A stretch of DNA of 35,317 nt from the IMG/VR virus record IMGVR_UViG_3300031885_002484, positions 1-35,317 of that record; one strand, written 5' to 3'. Under the pieces are notes generated by a model that searched no databases, was not told where the DNA came from, and saw only the letters and a program-made list of their open reading frames with translations. The stretch is from a virus. The position numbers were made by a program, and so were the translations under genes. This document shows, piece by piece, positions 16,215 to 24,806 of this stretch; positions within the stretch are counted from its first letter, which is position 1, and the number at the start of each line of letters is the position of its first letter.

Positions 16215-16501
16215 ATACGTACTCCGCGACTTTCTAACATAAATAAACAATATTTAATTTTAGCCGTTTCAGTACCTTTAGCTTCTGCAAATGGAGCTGT
16301 AGCTTCTTTAAGATCTTCTTTCATTTTAGTAATCTTTTCATTAGCATCTCGTTCATTTTCAATTTCGTAGAGATTACGTTCTGATGAAAGAATGAATTTC
16401 TTAATTTCTTCAGTATCTGCTCCCTCCACAGTATCTACATATCCTGCAGCATATTCATTCAATTTTTTTAAATATTTTTCTGGAAAATGTTTATCTTTCA
16501 T
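16211..16501 (-). CDS. Conserved-looking hypothetical phage protein, 96 residues
   Basis: The protein is highly charged and probably all helical: FPEKYLKKLNEYAAGYVDTV, NLYEIENERDANEKITKMKE, then AKIKYCLFMLESRGV. The pattern of an acidic helical pair and a C-terminal AKIKYCLFxLExxG segment recalls small proteins of large phages, but I cannot attach a function. The start at 16501 overlaps the zinc-finger gene upstream by 11 nt. Confidence 0.7.
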   Translation of the reverse strand: MKDKHFPEKYLKKLNEYAAGYVDTVEGADTEEIKKFILSSERNLYEIENERDANEKITKMKEDLKEATAPFAEAKGTETAKIKYCLFMLESRGVRI

Positions 16502-16718
16502 TTTTTAATCTTTCTTTTAATTCTTGTTTTTTGTTGTTTATTTGTTCTTGTGTCAATTTTGGTGTTGATTTATTATTTTTAGATTCACATATAATACATT
16601 TATTAGTATCAATTGGATCACGAACGATAATTGAAGATCTTCCAACAATAAATAATGCCGAGCAGTCTTCGCATTTATAATGCCAATCGCATCCTTTGCT
16701 AAAAATATTTATCAACAT
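16491..16718 (-). CDS. Small zinc-finger protein, 75 residues
   Basis: Two CxxC pairs (YKCEDCSALF and NKCIICESK) about 20 residues apart form a probable zinc ribbon. The C-terminal third is a charged helix (TQEQINNKKQELKERLKNER). The ATG directly abuts the stop of the trigger-factor gene (16719-16721). The function is unknown; nucleic-acid or protein binding is the simplest guess. Confidence 0.7.
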   Translation of the reverse strand: MLINIFSKGCDWHYKCEDCSALFIVGRSSIIVRDPIDTNKCIICESKNNKSTPKLTQEQINNKKQELKERLKNER

Positions 16719-17981
16719 TTATTCAACTATAGTTGAATTCTTTGCAATAAATTCCATTGTAAAATCATCTCTAACAGTTGACACTAATGCATTCATATAT
16801 CCAGATTTATGAATGGTTTCTAATATTTCTTCGTCTGATTTTCCTATCATACCTGGCATAGTAGCATAATCTTTAACATTAGATTTAATCTGTGTCATTA
16901 CTTCTTCGTCAGAAGATTGAGCCTCTGGTTCAACTTCTCTAATTTTATCTAAAATTATAGAAAGTTTCACATTTTTAGTTGCAAATGTAAGAAAATTACT
17001 TTTATTTTCATCTGCTAATTGATCCCAATTTTGTCCGTATTGTCTACATAACATTTTGGCTTCAAAAGTAGCTAACCAATCTGGTACAACAAATTCGTGA
17101 TTTTGAACTAATCTACTAGCTATTTGCTCTGCTATATATTTCTTTTCAAGCTCTTGAACTCTTCTTGACGCCATACCTTGAGTTAAAGAAATCATTTCAG
17201 CCATATCTTTAGCTCCTATTTTAAAAGCAAGAGCATCATCAAGCGCGGCAGGTATAGATTTAGATGCCATAGCAAGTTCTACTTGAAATTTAACGGTTTT
17301 ACCCATTAATTCTATAAATGAAGATGAATCGGGTATTAATGTAGTAAATTCTCTTTTTTCACCAACTTTCATACCTAATAAGTTTTCATTAAAAGATTCA
17401 ACAGATGATTTGCCAATTATAAGAAGCTCTCCTTCAACTTGAGTAACCGGCTCTTCTTGTCCTTCAACATATCCGGTATAATTAACTATCGCAGTATCAT
17501 TATTTTGAATAAAATCATTGTCTGCGAACGGAATAGTTTCTCCATTACGACTTCTTAATTCTTGTAGAATTTTTTCTGCCATTTCTACAGAATCAGGAGT
17601 ATTTCCTTTAGGAATATTAAATCCTTTATATTCTTTTAATTCTACTTCTGGAACTTTATTAACACAAAAATCACATTTGAATTTAGAACCATCTAAATGT
17701 AAAGACAAGAATTGAGGTTGTCCAAATGGTCTAATATTTTTTTCTGCAACGACAATTTGAAAAGCACTTTGTGCTAATTCGCTTTTCATCACTTCATCGA
17801 TTTTATTTTTGAAGTGATGTTTAATGGCGGTTAAAGTTGCTTTGCCTGGTCTAAAGCCTGGAACTTGTCCTGCTTTAAAGTACTGAACAACTTCCGATCT
17901 TTTAGCTTCTACTTGTTTATCATCCGCTTCAAATTTAACATTTAGTCTACAGTACTCTATTTCATTTATTTCTATAAGCAT
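16719..17981 (-). CDS. tig: Trigger factor (ribosome-associated chaperone, peptidyl-prolyl isomerase)
   Basis: The protein is 420 residues, close to the cellular length (432 in E. coli), and all three domains are visible. The N-terminal ribosome-binding domain has the signature loop GFRPGKA (42-48) that docks at the exit tunnel on L23. Residues about 145-245 are an FKBP-type isomerase domain (NNDTAIVNYTGYVEGQ, then LLGMKVGEKREF). The helical C-terminal arms (about 250-420) cradle the nascent chain. GAGG precedes the ATG by five bases. It presumably folds phage proteins as they leave the ribosome, in competition or cooperation with host trigger factor. A complete copy in a phage is unusual. 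It lies 9 nt downstream of the Cas4-like nuclease gene. Confidence 0.93.
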   Translation of the reverse strand: MLIEINEIEYCRLNVKFEADDKQVEAKRSEVVQYFKAGQVPGFRPGKATLTAIKHHFKNKIDEVMKSELAQSAFQIVVAEKNIRPFGQPQFLSLHLDGSKFKCDFCVNKVPEVELKEYKGFNIPKGNTPDSVEMAEKILQELRSRNGETIPFADNDFIQNNDTAIVNYTGYVEGQEEPVTQVEGELLIIGKSSVESFNENLLGMKVGEKREFTTLIPDSSSFIELMGKTVKFQVELAMASKSIPAALDDALAFKIGAKDMAEMISLTQGMASRRVQELEKKYIAEQIASRLVQNHEFVVPDWLATFEAKMLCRQYGQNWDQLADENKSNFLTFATKNVKLSIILDKIREVEPEAQSSDEEVMTQIKSNVKDYATMPGMIGKSDEEILETIHKSGYMNALVSTVRDDFTMEFIAKNSTIVE

Positions 17982-17990
17982 ACTTCCTCT

Positions 17991-18776
17991 TTACCAACTA
18001 GTTTTACCAGTTTTATATTTTCCTGTTATTGTTTTTAATCCGGTGGGACACAAATCTATATAATCACAATATGCACATAATGGACTAGGATTTGGTTCAA
18101 ATTTTTCTTCTTTATGAATTTCATTCGCATAACTTTCATAAATATTTTTTATAGTTAAAATCTCATCTAAATCAAACTCTTTTGTAATAAATTCAATATT
18201 ATGTTTAAGCATAATATATGAGACTCTAACTTTTTTAATCTCTGGATGCTCATTATATATAACGTACGCATATGTTAAAAGTTGTAACAAATCATTTTTT
18301 AAATATTTAGTGGATTTGCTGGTTTTGTAATCTAATACGTGATATACACCATCATCATCTAATTGAATTCTATCAATCATACCTGTTAAAACTACATCTT
18401 TATTTAAAGTTAAATTAAATGTTTTTTCTACACTTAATACTCTTTTAACTTCGTCTTTATGAGTATCTAAATGTTTTAAATACTTGGTGCATATATCGAA
18501 TACTTCGTCTTTTGCTTCTTGAGTTAAAGTGGCTTTAAATTCTTTTAAAGCTTCATTAAAAGAATTGGACATAACTGTAGCATATTTTTCTTTAGATCCG
18601 TCTATGTAAGCTAAATGAAATAACTCTAAAATTCTATGAGCAAATCTTCCAAAGACGTGAAATGACCATTCTTTTCTTGGTAGCTTTTGAATATATGAAA
18701 ATTTATATTTTGCTTTACAACTTTTAAAAGTTGAAGTTTTTGATACGGATAACTTGATGAATTCTGACATTGTCAT
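17991..18776 (-). CDS. Cas4/RecB-like PD-(D/E)XK nuclease with probable iron-sulphur cluster
   Basis: The 261-residue protein has SVSKTSTFKSCKAKYKF near the start, with Cys20. His47 follows (RFAHRIL), then Asp125 (GMIDRI), Asp139-x-Lys141 (VLDYKTSK) and Gln155 (LLQLLTYAY), the order of a RecB-family nuclease site. Three Cys at 234, 237 and 243 (CAYCDYIDLC) complete a four-Cys set with Cys20, as in Cas4 and AddB, so a 4Fe-4S cluster is likely. No cas genes or CRISPR repeats are in the window; a recombination or DNA end-processing role fits the context better. The start could be the first ATG or the third codon. Confidence 0.88.
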   Translation of the reverse strand: MTMSEFIKLSVSKTSTFKSCKAKYKFSYIQKLPRKEWSFHVFGRFAHRILELFHLAYIDGSKEKYATVMSNSFNEALKEFKATLTQEAKDEVFDICTKYLKHLDTHKDEVKRVLSVEKTFNLTLNKDVVLTGMIDRIQLDDDGVYHVLDYKTSKSTKYLKNDLLQLLTYAYVIYNEHPEIKKVRVSYIMLKHNIEFITKEFDLDEILTIKNIYESYANEIHKEEKFEPNPSPLCAYCDYIDLCPTGLKTITGKYKTGKTSW

Positions 18777-18819
18777 CTGTCTATATCAGCTCCGTGAGAC
18801 ACAATAATGAAAATGGCTT

Positions 18820-19812
18820 TTAAGTCAGCACGCTATATCTAAATAAGTTCCAACTGAATACTTTTCCAACACCGCCATTATTACGTCCAAATACCATTCC
18901 GGATAAATTACCCGGATCAGTTTGCTTGGGCTCATAAGGAGATGAAGATATAATCCACCTATTAGTAGAACTATCTCTATAATATGAAGTAATCATTTGT
19001 GTGCGAGGATTATAATATGATCGTAAAAAAGAACCAGTTATAGTTGGAGATTCTAACCCACTTGCATATAATGCAGAACCATCTTTACTGACTTCCAAAT
19101 TTTCCAATGAGAAAGATTGGGGATTAATTTGTGGAGGATTACTAGGGTCCTCTGTAGTAATGTCTTGAAAAATTACCATAGCTTTAGAATTAAATAATGG
19201 ACTTTGTCGTGTAGATTCTTCTGGATTATATTCTAAAGCACTTCTACGTCCAATAATAGTAACTTTGCCTGGGAGATTTCCAACATTAGATGTTGTTTTA
19301 TTTAAATAGTCTGTAGTAGAATAAATATTTAAATAATCATCAAATTTTTCATTTGCAGCAACAGGATCGCCATTAGCGTCATAACCGTATGTAATTTCTG
19401 GCAACGTAGGATCGTCAACCGTAACACCCGCGCCGCCTGGATTTAAATAATTTACCGTAGGAGATGGGGAGTTACTGCCAAAAGGATATTGAGAATAAGG
19501 AGCATTATTAGAATCATCTGATAAAACGGAATGAGGGAGACGGGCATTGTGTAAAATATCAGTTGAATATATTGTTGTAACAATAGCAGAACTATCTACA
19601 CCATTTGTAGCAAATGCCTTTAATATAAATTCTAATACATCTGTTGGTAATGTAATTGCTGAAACATATACTTCCGAAGCCGTAGTAGGTTCCGTACCAT
19701 CTATTGTATAAAAGATGGTCGCCGGCACATTAGCTGATAATGCTACCGTCGTAGGAAATCCCGCCACAATTTGGTCCGAAGATTCAGTTAAAGAAATCGA
19801 AATTACAACCAT
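18820..19812 (-). CDS. Protein with chitobiase C-terminal-like beta-sandwich domain, possible virion part
   Basis: The 330-residue protein has at residues about 10-85 the pattern of the chitobiase/beta-hexosaminidase C-terminal domain (FYTIDGTEPTTASEVYVSAI, continuing into LKAFATNGVDSS). This domain is common in phage and secreted adhesion proteins. The rest is rich in Ser, Thr, Asn, Pro and Tyr and looks beta-rich (RSYYNPRTQMITSYYRDSST near 270). There is no signal peptide. It probably sits on the virion surface or in a fibre or decoration. It lies among replication genes, next to a dNMP kinase, which is an unusual place for a virion gene. No glycosidase active site is seen. Confidence 0.72.
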   Translation of the reverse strand: MVVISISLTESSDQIVAGFPTTVALSANVPATIFYTIDGTEPTTASEVYVSAITLPTDVLEFILKAFATNGVDSSAIVTTIYSTDILHNARLPHSVLSDDSNNAPYSQYPFGSNSPSPTVNYLNPGGAGVTVDDPTLPEITYGYDANGDPVAANEKFDDYLNIYSTTDYLNKTTSNVGNLPGKVTIIGRRSALEYNPEESTRQSPLFNSKAMVIFQDITTEDPSNPPQINPQSFSLENLEVSKDGSALYASGLESPTITGSFLRSYYNPRTQMITSYYRDSSTNRWIISSSPYEPKQTDPGNLSGMVFGRNNGGVGKVFSWNLFRYSVLT

Positions 19813-20130
19813 TTAAACTAATTGAAGAAATTTGTAGTTTCTTTCTGTCAATCCTTTTTTTAAAATTACTCTATATATCTTGTGTGCCGCTTTTCTAAAT
19901 TGACGAGATAGCTCTAAATATACCTCATCACCTTCGCGCCTATAAAGTTTTAAAAACATATCATAATAATCCATTAATTCTAATGCTGGATTAAAGGGAC
20001 TTTTGTCCTTTTCGACCGGCTCCACAATACGGTTTAACGCATAGGTAATGAGGAATTTATAAAATTTTTCCTCACCTACAGTAGTGTATTTATTAATAAA
20101 TAGTTTTTTGATATTATCAGGTTGCTGCAT
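19813..20130 (-). CDS. Hypothetical protein, 105 residues
   Basis: A basic, aromatic, probably all-helical protein (EEKFYKFLITYALNRIVEPV, LELMDYYDMFLKLYRREGDE, RQFRKAAHKIYRVILKKGLT). No motif is recognised. It overlaps the dNMP-kinase gene upstream by 14 nt and abuts the chitobiase-like-domain gene downstream, so it may be part of either group. Confidence 0.7.
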   Translation of the reverse strand: MQQPDNIKKLFINKYTTVGEEKFYKFLITYALNRIVEPVEKDKSPFNPALELMDYYDMFLKLYRREGDEVYLELSRQFRKAAHKIYRVILKKGLTERNYKFLQLV

Positions 20131-20737
20131 TTCGCACTTGTAAATATACCTTATTATTAGAATAATACTTATCTAGTGATAAAGTAACTTTTTCTTTTAA
20201 TTCTTCTAGAGAACAATTATTATTTATAATAACATCAAATTGATCGTCTGTTAGTTCATCTTGTTGAGTTTCAGAAATATCATCAAGTTGCAACTGCTCA
20301 TTACGCTTAATACGACACATCATAAATCCATTTTTTCTTGCCCAAGCAAATTCATCAATAAATCTTAAATCAGAAATAATAAATAATTTTTTATTAGAAT
20401 ATTTTTGTAATTGTCTAGCTATATGAGCAATCCAAATCAAAGGACTATAACTTCTGCCGATTTTACCAATATCGCAACTCACCTGTCTATAAGTAACCTC
20501 ATCACTTAATTCGATATCTAGATCAGAAGTAATTTTATTTTGTCTTAATTCACTCGAACCATACAAAGCTTCTGCATCGCATCCCGGAAATAAACTTTGA
20601 ATGATTTTTTTAATACGAGCAGCAAATGCAGCAATCGTATACTCTTCTTCTCCCAAATGTAAAGTTTCTTGAGCTATAAGTGTTGCGATAGTATTCTTAC
20701 CAACTCCGCCTTTACCAGATAAAGCTATTTTTATCAT
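20117..20737 (-). CDS. Deoxynucleoside-monophosphate kinase-like P-loop enzyme
   Basis: The 206-residue protein has its P-loop at 8-15 (GKGGVGKN, followed by TIATLIA). A SDLRFIDEFAWARKNGFMMC segment followed by RIKR is typical of phage dNMP kinases (T4 gp1 type), where it precedes a short LID region. It would convert dNMPs, such as those from degraded host DNA, to dNDPs for replication. It sits 4 nt downstream of the SbcC gene. Other P-loop kinases of the adenylate-kinase fold cannot be excluded, and the base preference cannot be read from sequence. Confidence 0.8.
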   Translation of the reverse strand: MIKIALSGKGGVGKNTIATLIAQETLHLGEEEYTIAAFAARIKKIIQSLFPGCDAEALYGSSELRQNKITSDLDIELSDEVTYRQVSCDIGKIGRSYSPLIWIAHIARQLQKYSNKKLFIISDLRFIDEFAWARKNGFMMCRIKRNEQLQLDDISETQQDELTDDQFDVIINNNCSLEELKEKVTLSLDKYYSNNKVYLQVRNAAT

Positions 20738-20741
20738 ATTA

Positions 20742-22928
20742 TCACCAATTTATTAATTTGCCTTTAGATACATTGTTTTCATCTTGTTCAATTAAAATAG
20801 CGTGTGAGAATTTATGTTTTAAAGCATCGTCGTGAGTAATTACTAAAACTTTTAGTTCATTTTGAATGACTTTAATAATATCTGAAAAAATTTCAGTACT
20901 ACCAGGATCTAATGGTTGATTAACCTCATCTAATAACATTAATTTAATATCAACTCCTAGCCTCTTATTCATAATAAATAATATTGCTAATTTAAGTGAT
21001 AGTGAAACTATTATTTTCTGTGCTCCTGAAAGTTGCTTATATTCTCTTTGATTACCATCTATAAAATATAATATATCTAATGTGTCTTCTTTTTCTTTAT
21101 CTTTTGATGAATTTTTTTCATTAATAACTACGAATTGTAATTGCAATCCTGGTCGCAATTTCACTAACCACTTATTAGCTTCATCTTGTAAATCATCAAG
21201 AATACTATGTGTAATTAAAGAAGGAATACCGTTAGAACCAAATGCTTGAATTACTTTAGAATGTAATTGTAACGATTTTTCTAATTCTTGTATTTCTTTT
21301 TTAAGATCTATTATTTTAGACTTATTAATAATACATTGTTCAATTTTATGTTTTGTGATAGCTTGTTTACCAATTAACGTAGCCATCTCTGAAGCCAATT
21401 GAGATTCTTTAGTTGATAATTTATGTATATCAATTCTTAACTCATCGAGTCTGGTAAAAGTAACATTATCTTTATCTGATGCGGTTAAAATCTCTAATTC
21501 TTTTTGAATTCCAGTTAATTCTAAATTTTTAGACCTAATAGCTTCTATATGGTCTTCCAATAATGTATTGTAATTTTTATACAATAATCTTTTTGATTCT
21601 AAATCTTTATTTAGATAATCAATCTTATTTTCCATTGAAGATAATTGAACTTTAATGGTTGTATGTTGTCCAATAATTGTATCTAGTTCAGTCCTACTGT
21701 CTACTAGATCGGTTAGCTCTTTATTTAAAGCTATTTTGTCTTTTTCTAAATTTAGAAGTTCTTTTTTATTTTTTTCTGTCCAATTATGCTTATGTTCATC
21801 TGAAACGTTTTGATGACAATGAGTACAAATCTTTTCGTCTGTGATAGGATGATTTAATTCCTCTATTTTTAATCTAACAAGTCTTAAAGAGTTTTTAGCA
21901 TTTAAGAACTTTTCTAATAGTTTAGAAGCTTCGGCATTTAAAGCATCTAAATCAATATTATCTTTTTTATGCACATCTATCCAAGATAGAATACTTGATA
22001 ATTCTGTTTTAATATCTTTAGATTCTACGAGAATAGAGGCATTTTTTGTTTTTAAATCTGCAATAGTTTTATTTGATTTTAACAAACTATCTTTGCAAGA
22101 ATTTTCTGTACTTTTTAGATTGGCTATTTTTGTACGATGTCCAGATACTTTATCTGATAGTAAAGTATATTCTGATTTTAAGGTTGTTAATTTTTCTTTA
22201 ATGGAAAAATTATCATTTGTAAATTTACTTAAAAATTCTTCTGATATATTTTGTTCTTTGAGTAAAGATGCGATTAACGCATCAGGATCTCCAAGAGTGG
22301 ATAAAATAATTTTTTGTTTTTCTAAATTAGATTGTACATTACCAAATTTAGTTTTTGCTAATTTTTCATAATTGGCATAAATATTTAATTGTAGTACTTC
22401 ACGTAAAACAGATTTTCTTTTTTCCGGAGTAAGATTAGGTAAATTACCAAAATCCTTTTGTACATTATTTTCTGAACCAGATTGACTAAATAATACAGAT
22501 GCACAAAATGCTTTATAATTAAAACCTACAATTTTAACAATTTCTTTTTCTGTGTCTGATACTCGTCTTTGAGTAAGGTCCTCCCACTGATCATTATTCT
22601 TTTTATAAAGACGTACGTCAGTTCCGGTTTTACGACTATTGGATCGAACAATTTTATATATAGATTTATCTAATGATGATAAAAATTCAAATTCAACCCT
22701 ACAAACGTCACATCCATCACGTATAATTTTTTCTAAAGCTGAAAATTGAATTTCATTAAATAATACATATTCAATAGCATTGAATATAGTGCTTTTCCCG
22801 GCTCCATTTGAAAAGCGATCATTGTCTTTAACTTTACCAATAATTAGAGCGCTTGAAAAATCATCAAATGAAAATTCAGTTTCAGAATGACCGCAGAAAT
22901 TTTTAAGGCTTAATCTTAATGGTAGCAT
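20742..22928 (-). CDS. sbcC: SbcC/Rad50-like ATPase (T4 gp46 type)
   Basis: The 728-residue protein has its Walker A at 42-47 within SNGAGKSTIFNAIEY. Long coiled-coil arms (about 190-560) flank a zinc hook Cys368-Thr-His-Cys371. The C-terminal ATPase half has the ABC signature (LSGAQKIIVSLSLKLAI) and Walker B with Asp667-Glu668 (LMLLDEVNQPLD). With SbcD it forms a complex that opens and trims double-strand ends, which feeds recombination-dependent replication and host DNA breakdown. It is shorter than bacterial SbcC (about 1050) and nearer to T4 gp46. It starts 2 nt after the SbcD stop, so the two are co-translated. Confidence 0.95.
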   Translation of the reverse strand: MLPLRLSLKNFCGHSETEFSFDDFSSALIIGKVKDNDRFSNGAGKSTIFNAIEYVLFNEIQFSALEKIIRDGCDVCRVEFEFLSSLDKSIYKIVRSNSRKTGTDVRLYKKNNDQWEDLTQRRVSDTEKEIVKIVGFNYKAFCASVLFSQSGSENNVQKDFGNLPNLTPEKRKSVLREVLQLNIYANYEKLAKTKFGNVQSNLEKQKIILSTLGDPDALIASLLKEQNISEEFLSKFTNDNFSIKEKLTTLKSEYTLLSDKVSGHRTKIANLKSTENSCKDSLLKSNKTIADLKTKNASILVESKDIKTELSSILSWIDVHKKDNIDLDALNAEASKLLEKFLNAKNSLRLVRLKIEELNHPITDEKICTHCHQNVSDEHKHNWTEKNKKELLNLEKDKIALNKELTDLVDSRTELDTIIGQHTTIKVQLSSMENKIDYLNKDLESKRLLYKNYNTLLEDHIEAIRSKNLELTGIQKELEILTASDKDNVTFTRLDELRIDIHKLSTKESQLASEMATLIGKQAITKHKIEQCIINKSKIIDLKKEIQELEKSLQLHSKVIQAFGSNGIPSLITHSILDDLQDEANKWLVKLRPGLQLQFVVINEKNSSKDKEKEDTLDILYFIDGNQREYKQLSGAQKIIVSLSLKLAILFIMNKRLGVDIKLMLLDEVNQPLDPGSTEIFSDIIKVIQNELKVLVITHDDALKHKFSHAILIEQDENNVSKGKLINW

Positions 22929-22930
22929 TA

Positions 22931-24115
22931 TTATTTAATATTTTCTTTGTATTCTTGTACAATTAATGAAGCCAAATTTACAAATTCTTCTCGTAAATTT
23001 TCTTCAACTAATGAGGCGTAAGTTTTGATAGCTGATAATTCGGTAACAGTATTATCTATAGTTTCATTAATTTGTTTTTTTAATGAAGTAAACGTGCGTT
23101 CTTCTGAAATTTTCGAAACGTGAAATGCTCCAGCTTTATAAAGAGCCTTCTCTATTATCCCGCGGTCTATAGCATATGAAGCATTACTTGGAAGTATAAT
23201 GGAAACTTTTACAATAGAATTATTCATTTTACCCAGCTTTGCTAACTCTTCTTCGATGAAGGTCGTTGCATTTGCTTCCATTTCTGGCAATTGAAGAACT
23301 ATATTTTGTAATTGTCTAGTAGGTAATTGAATATATTTCAATTTTTCATTAGTGGATTTAGGATCAATTAATGCAATATATTTCTTATGATCCATCTCGC
23401 CAAAATCAGAAATATCCATACTGCCAATATGCCCTATATATGGTTCTTCTGACATTACTTGAAATTTATGTACGTGTCCCATTAAAACATAATCATATCC
23501 TGTAAACATATCTAAAGGACAAAATAATTCATTAGATAATTCATCTAATTCGTATCCAACTGGTATAGCGCCTTCTAGCGCCAAATGTCCAATTAATACT
23601 TTAAGACAATCTTTACCTATCGATTTCATTTCGTAAGGTAATTGAGATTTTAGTATATTAAGAGCTGCACTATTTTCATCAGTATTAAAAGAGCGTCTGT
23701 CTCTAAATGGCATAAATGTAATGCCGACATTATCAAGATTCAATGTAGTTATTTTTTTATAAACAAAAATATTTTCTATATCTGTAGATGATACAATATC
23801 TAATGGAGATGTAGTAAATTGTCCGCTACGCAAAATATCGTGATTACCAACAATAATATGTACAGAGATGTTATAATCTGAACATTTCTGTAGCCACTCT
23901 AAAAATAAAACTACAAGGCTATAATGTGGTTTGGGTTCTTCAAAGACATCGCCAGTTAATACAATATGTTGTACATTATATTCTACAGCTTGCTCATAAA
24001 CCCAATCAAGTAAATTAACTTGATCAGTAATACGACTATTTATAGCTGAACCGACAGATTGTTTTCCTAAATTTTGAGAGCGTCCAAGATGCACATCGCC
24101 AAGAATTAATATCAT
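22931..24115 (-). CDS. sbcD: SbcD/Mre11-like nuclease (T4 gp47 type)
   Basis: The 394-residue protein has the calcineurin-like phosphoesterase motifs in order: ILGDVHLGRS, VLTGDVFEEP, IVGNHDILR, IGHLALEG and MGHVHKFQ. These ligate the two metals of the nuclease site. A capping region and a charged C-terminal helix (about 330-394) that would contact SbcC follow. The start overlaps the stop of the CHC2 primase gene by 4 nt. The pairing with the SbcC gene directly downstream confirms the identification. Confidence 0.95.
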   Translation of the reverse strand: MILILGDVHLGRSQNLGKQSVGSAINSRITDQVNLLDWVYEQAVEYNVQHIVLTGDVFEEPKPHYSLVVLFLEWLQKCSDYNISVHIIVGNHDILRSGQFTTSPLDIVSSTDIENIFVYKKITTLNLDNVGITFMPFRDRRSFNTDENSAALNILKSQLPYEMKSIGKDCLKVLIGHLALEGAIPVGYELDELSNELFCPLDMFTGYDYVLMGHVHKFQVMSEEPYIGHIGSMDISDFGEMDHKKYIALIDPKSTNEKLKYIQLPTRQLQNIVLQLPEMEANATTFIEEELAKLGKMNNSIVKVSIILPSNASYAIDRGIIEKALYKAGAFHVSKISEERTFTSLKKQINETIDNTVTELSAIKTYASLVEENLREEFVNLASLIVQEYKENIK

Positions 24116-24675
24116 TTATAATCTTCTAATTTCTTTTTTAAATTTTTATAAAGCATATTCAATCCTCCCGGATCTAATACACGTCTATTTCTTATTTCAT
24201 CGAAAGCTGAAGATACGTATTCTGCGTAATCTAACGCCTTACTATCATCTCTGTGTTGCATAATAAAGTCTCGCACCAAATGTGAGAACTCCAAATATAT
24301 TCTATAATGATTAACAGATCGTTCATTCATATTTGATGTATTAATCTGATAATTATGAATTATTGATAATGCAGCATTATACTTATTGGTTTCATAATTA
24401 TCGTATGCCGCGATAAACTCGACCGGACCCCCTCCAGCCTTGCATCCAAAACAATAAAAACTATTTGTATCTGGATAATAATAAAAAGAGCCGGAACGTT
24501 CATTGCCACCTTTATGAAAAGAAAAGGGACAACAAGCTTTACGGCTATAAGTATCTATATTTATATTATGTGTATGAAGAATATCTAATAAGTTGGCAGC
24601 ATTAGCTTTATCAATGGTTTGTTTAACTACATCGACTTCAACATATGCTCCAGTGTTTCTATTTTTACTGAACAT
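24112..24675 (-). CDS. CHC2 zinc-finger primase half
   Basis: The 187-residue protein has the DnaG zinc-ribbon pattern: CPFSFHKGGNERSGSF (Cys49, His54) followed by FYCFGCKAGGGPVEFIAA (Cys75, Cys78). This is the DNA-recognition domain of bacterial and phage primases. The Toprim catalytic part is absent; the rest (about 95-187) is helical. The catalytic half is encoded at 5069-5836, about 18 kb away. The two could work as one primase in trans. The gene is followed by SbcD with a 4-nt overlap and is overlapped at its start by a possible 54-residue gene. Confidence 0.88.
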   Translation of the reverse strand: MFSKNRNTGAYVEVDVVKQTIDKANAANLLDILHTHNINIDTYSRKACCPFSFHKGGNERSGSFYYYPDTNSFYCFGCKAGGGPVEFIAAYDNYETNKYNAALSIIHNYQINTSNMNERSVNHYRIYLEFSHLVRDFIMQHRDDSKALDYAEYVSSAFDEIRNRRVLDPGGLNMLYKNLKKKLEDYK

Positions 24676-24791
24676 TTAATCGTTACTATGGAATCTGGGT
24701 TAATTTTGTAATAAGTACATAATTGCAAATAAGAAGAATATTTCTCCCTCTCATCTGCAATTAAGTCTAGAATATTTTGTTTTGATAACAT
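24627..24791 (-). CDS. Possible small protein, 54 residues
   Basis: The frame starts at ATG 24791 (MLSKQNILDLIADEREKYSS) and ends at TAG 24627-24629, overlapping the first 49 nt of the CHC2 gene. It fills the 131-base gap between the CHC2 gene and the unknown gene upstream. GGA lies about nine bases before the ATG. The N-terminal 30 residues look like a sensible helical protein, and the overlapped end is less convincing. The family is unknown. Confidence 0.42.
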   Translation of the reverse strand: MLSKQNILDLIADEREKYSSYLQLCTYYKINPDSIVTIKCSVKIETLEHMLKSM

Positions 24792-24806
24792 CTATTTTCC
24801 AAGATA

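Noticed and set aside
17991-18776. Reading the Cas4-like gene as part of a CRISPR system
   Set aside because: No cas1, cas2, effector or repeats are nearby; the replication and recombination setting explains it better.
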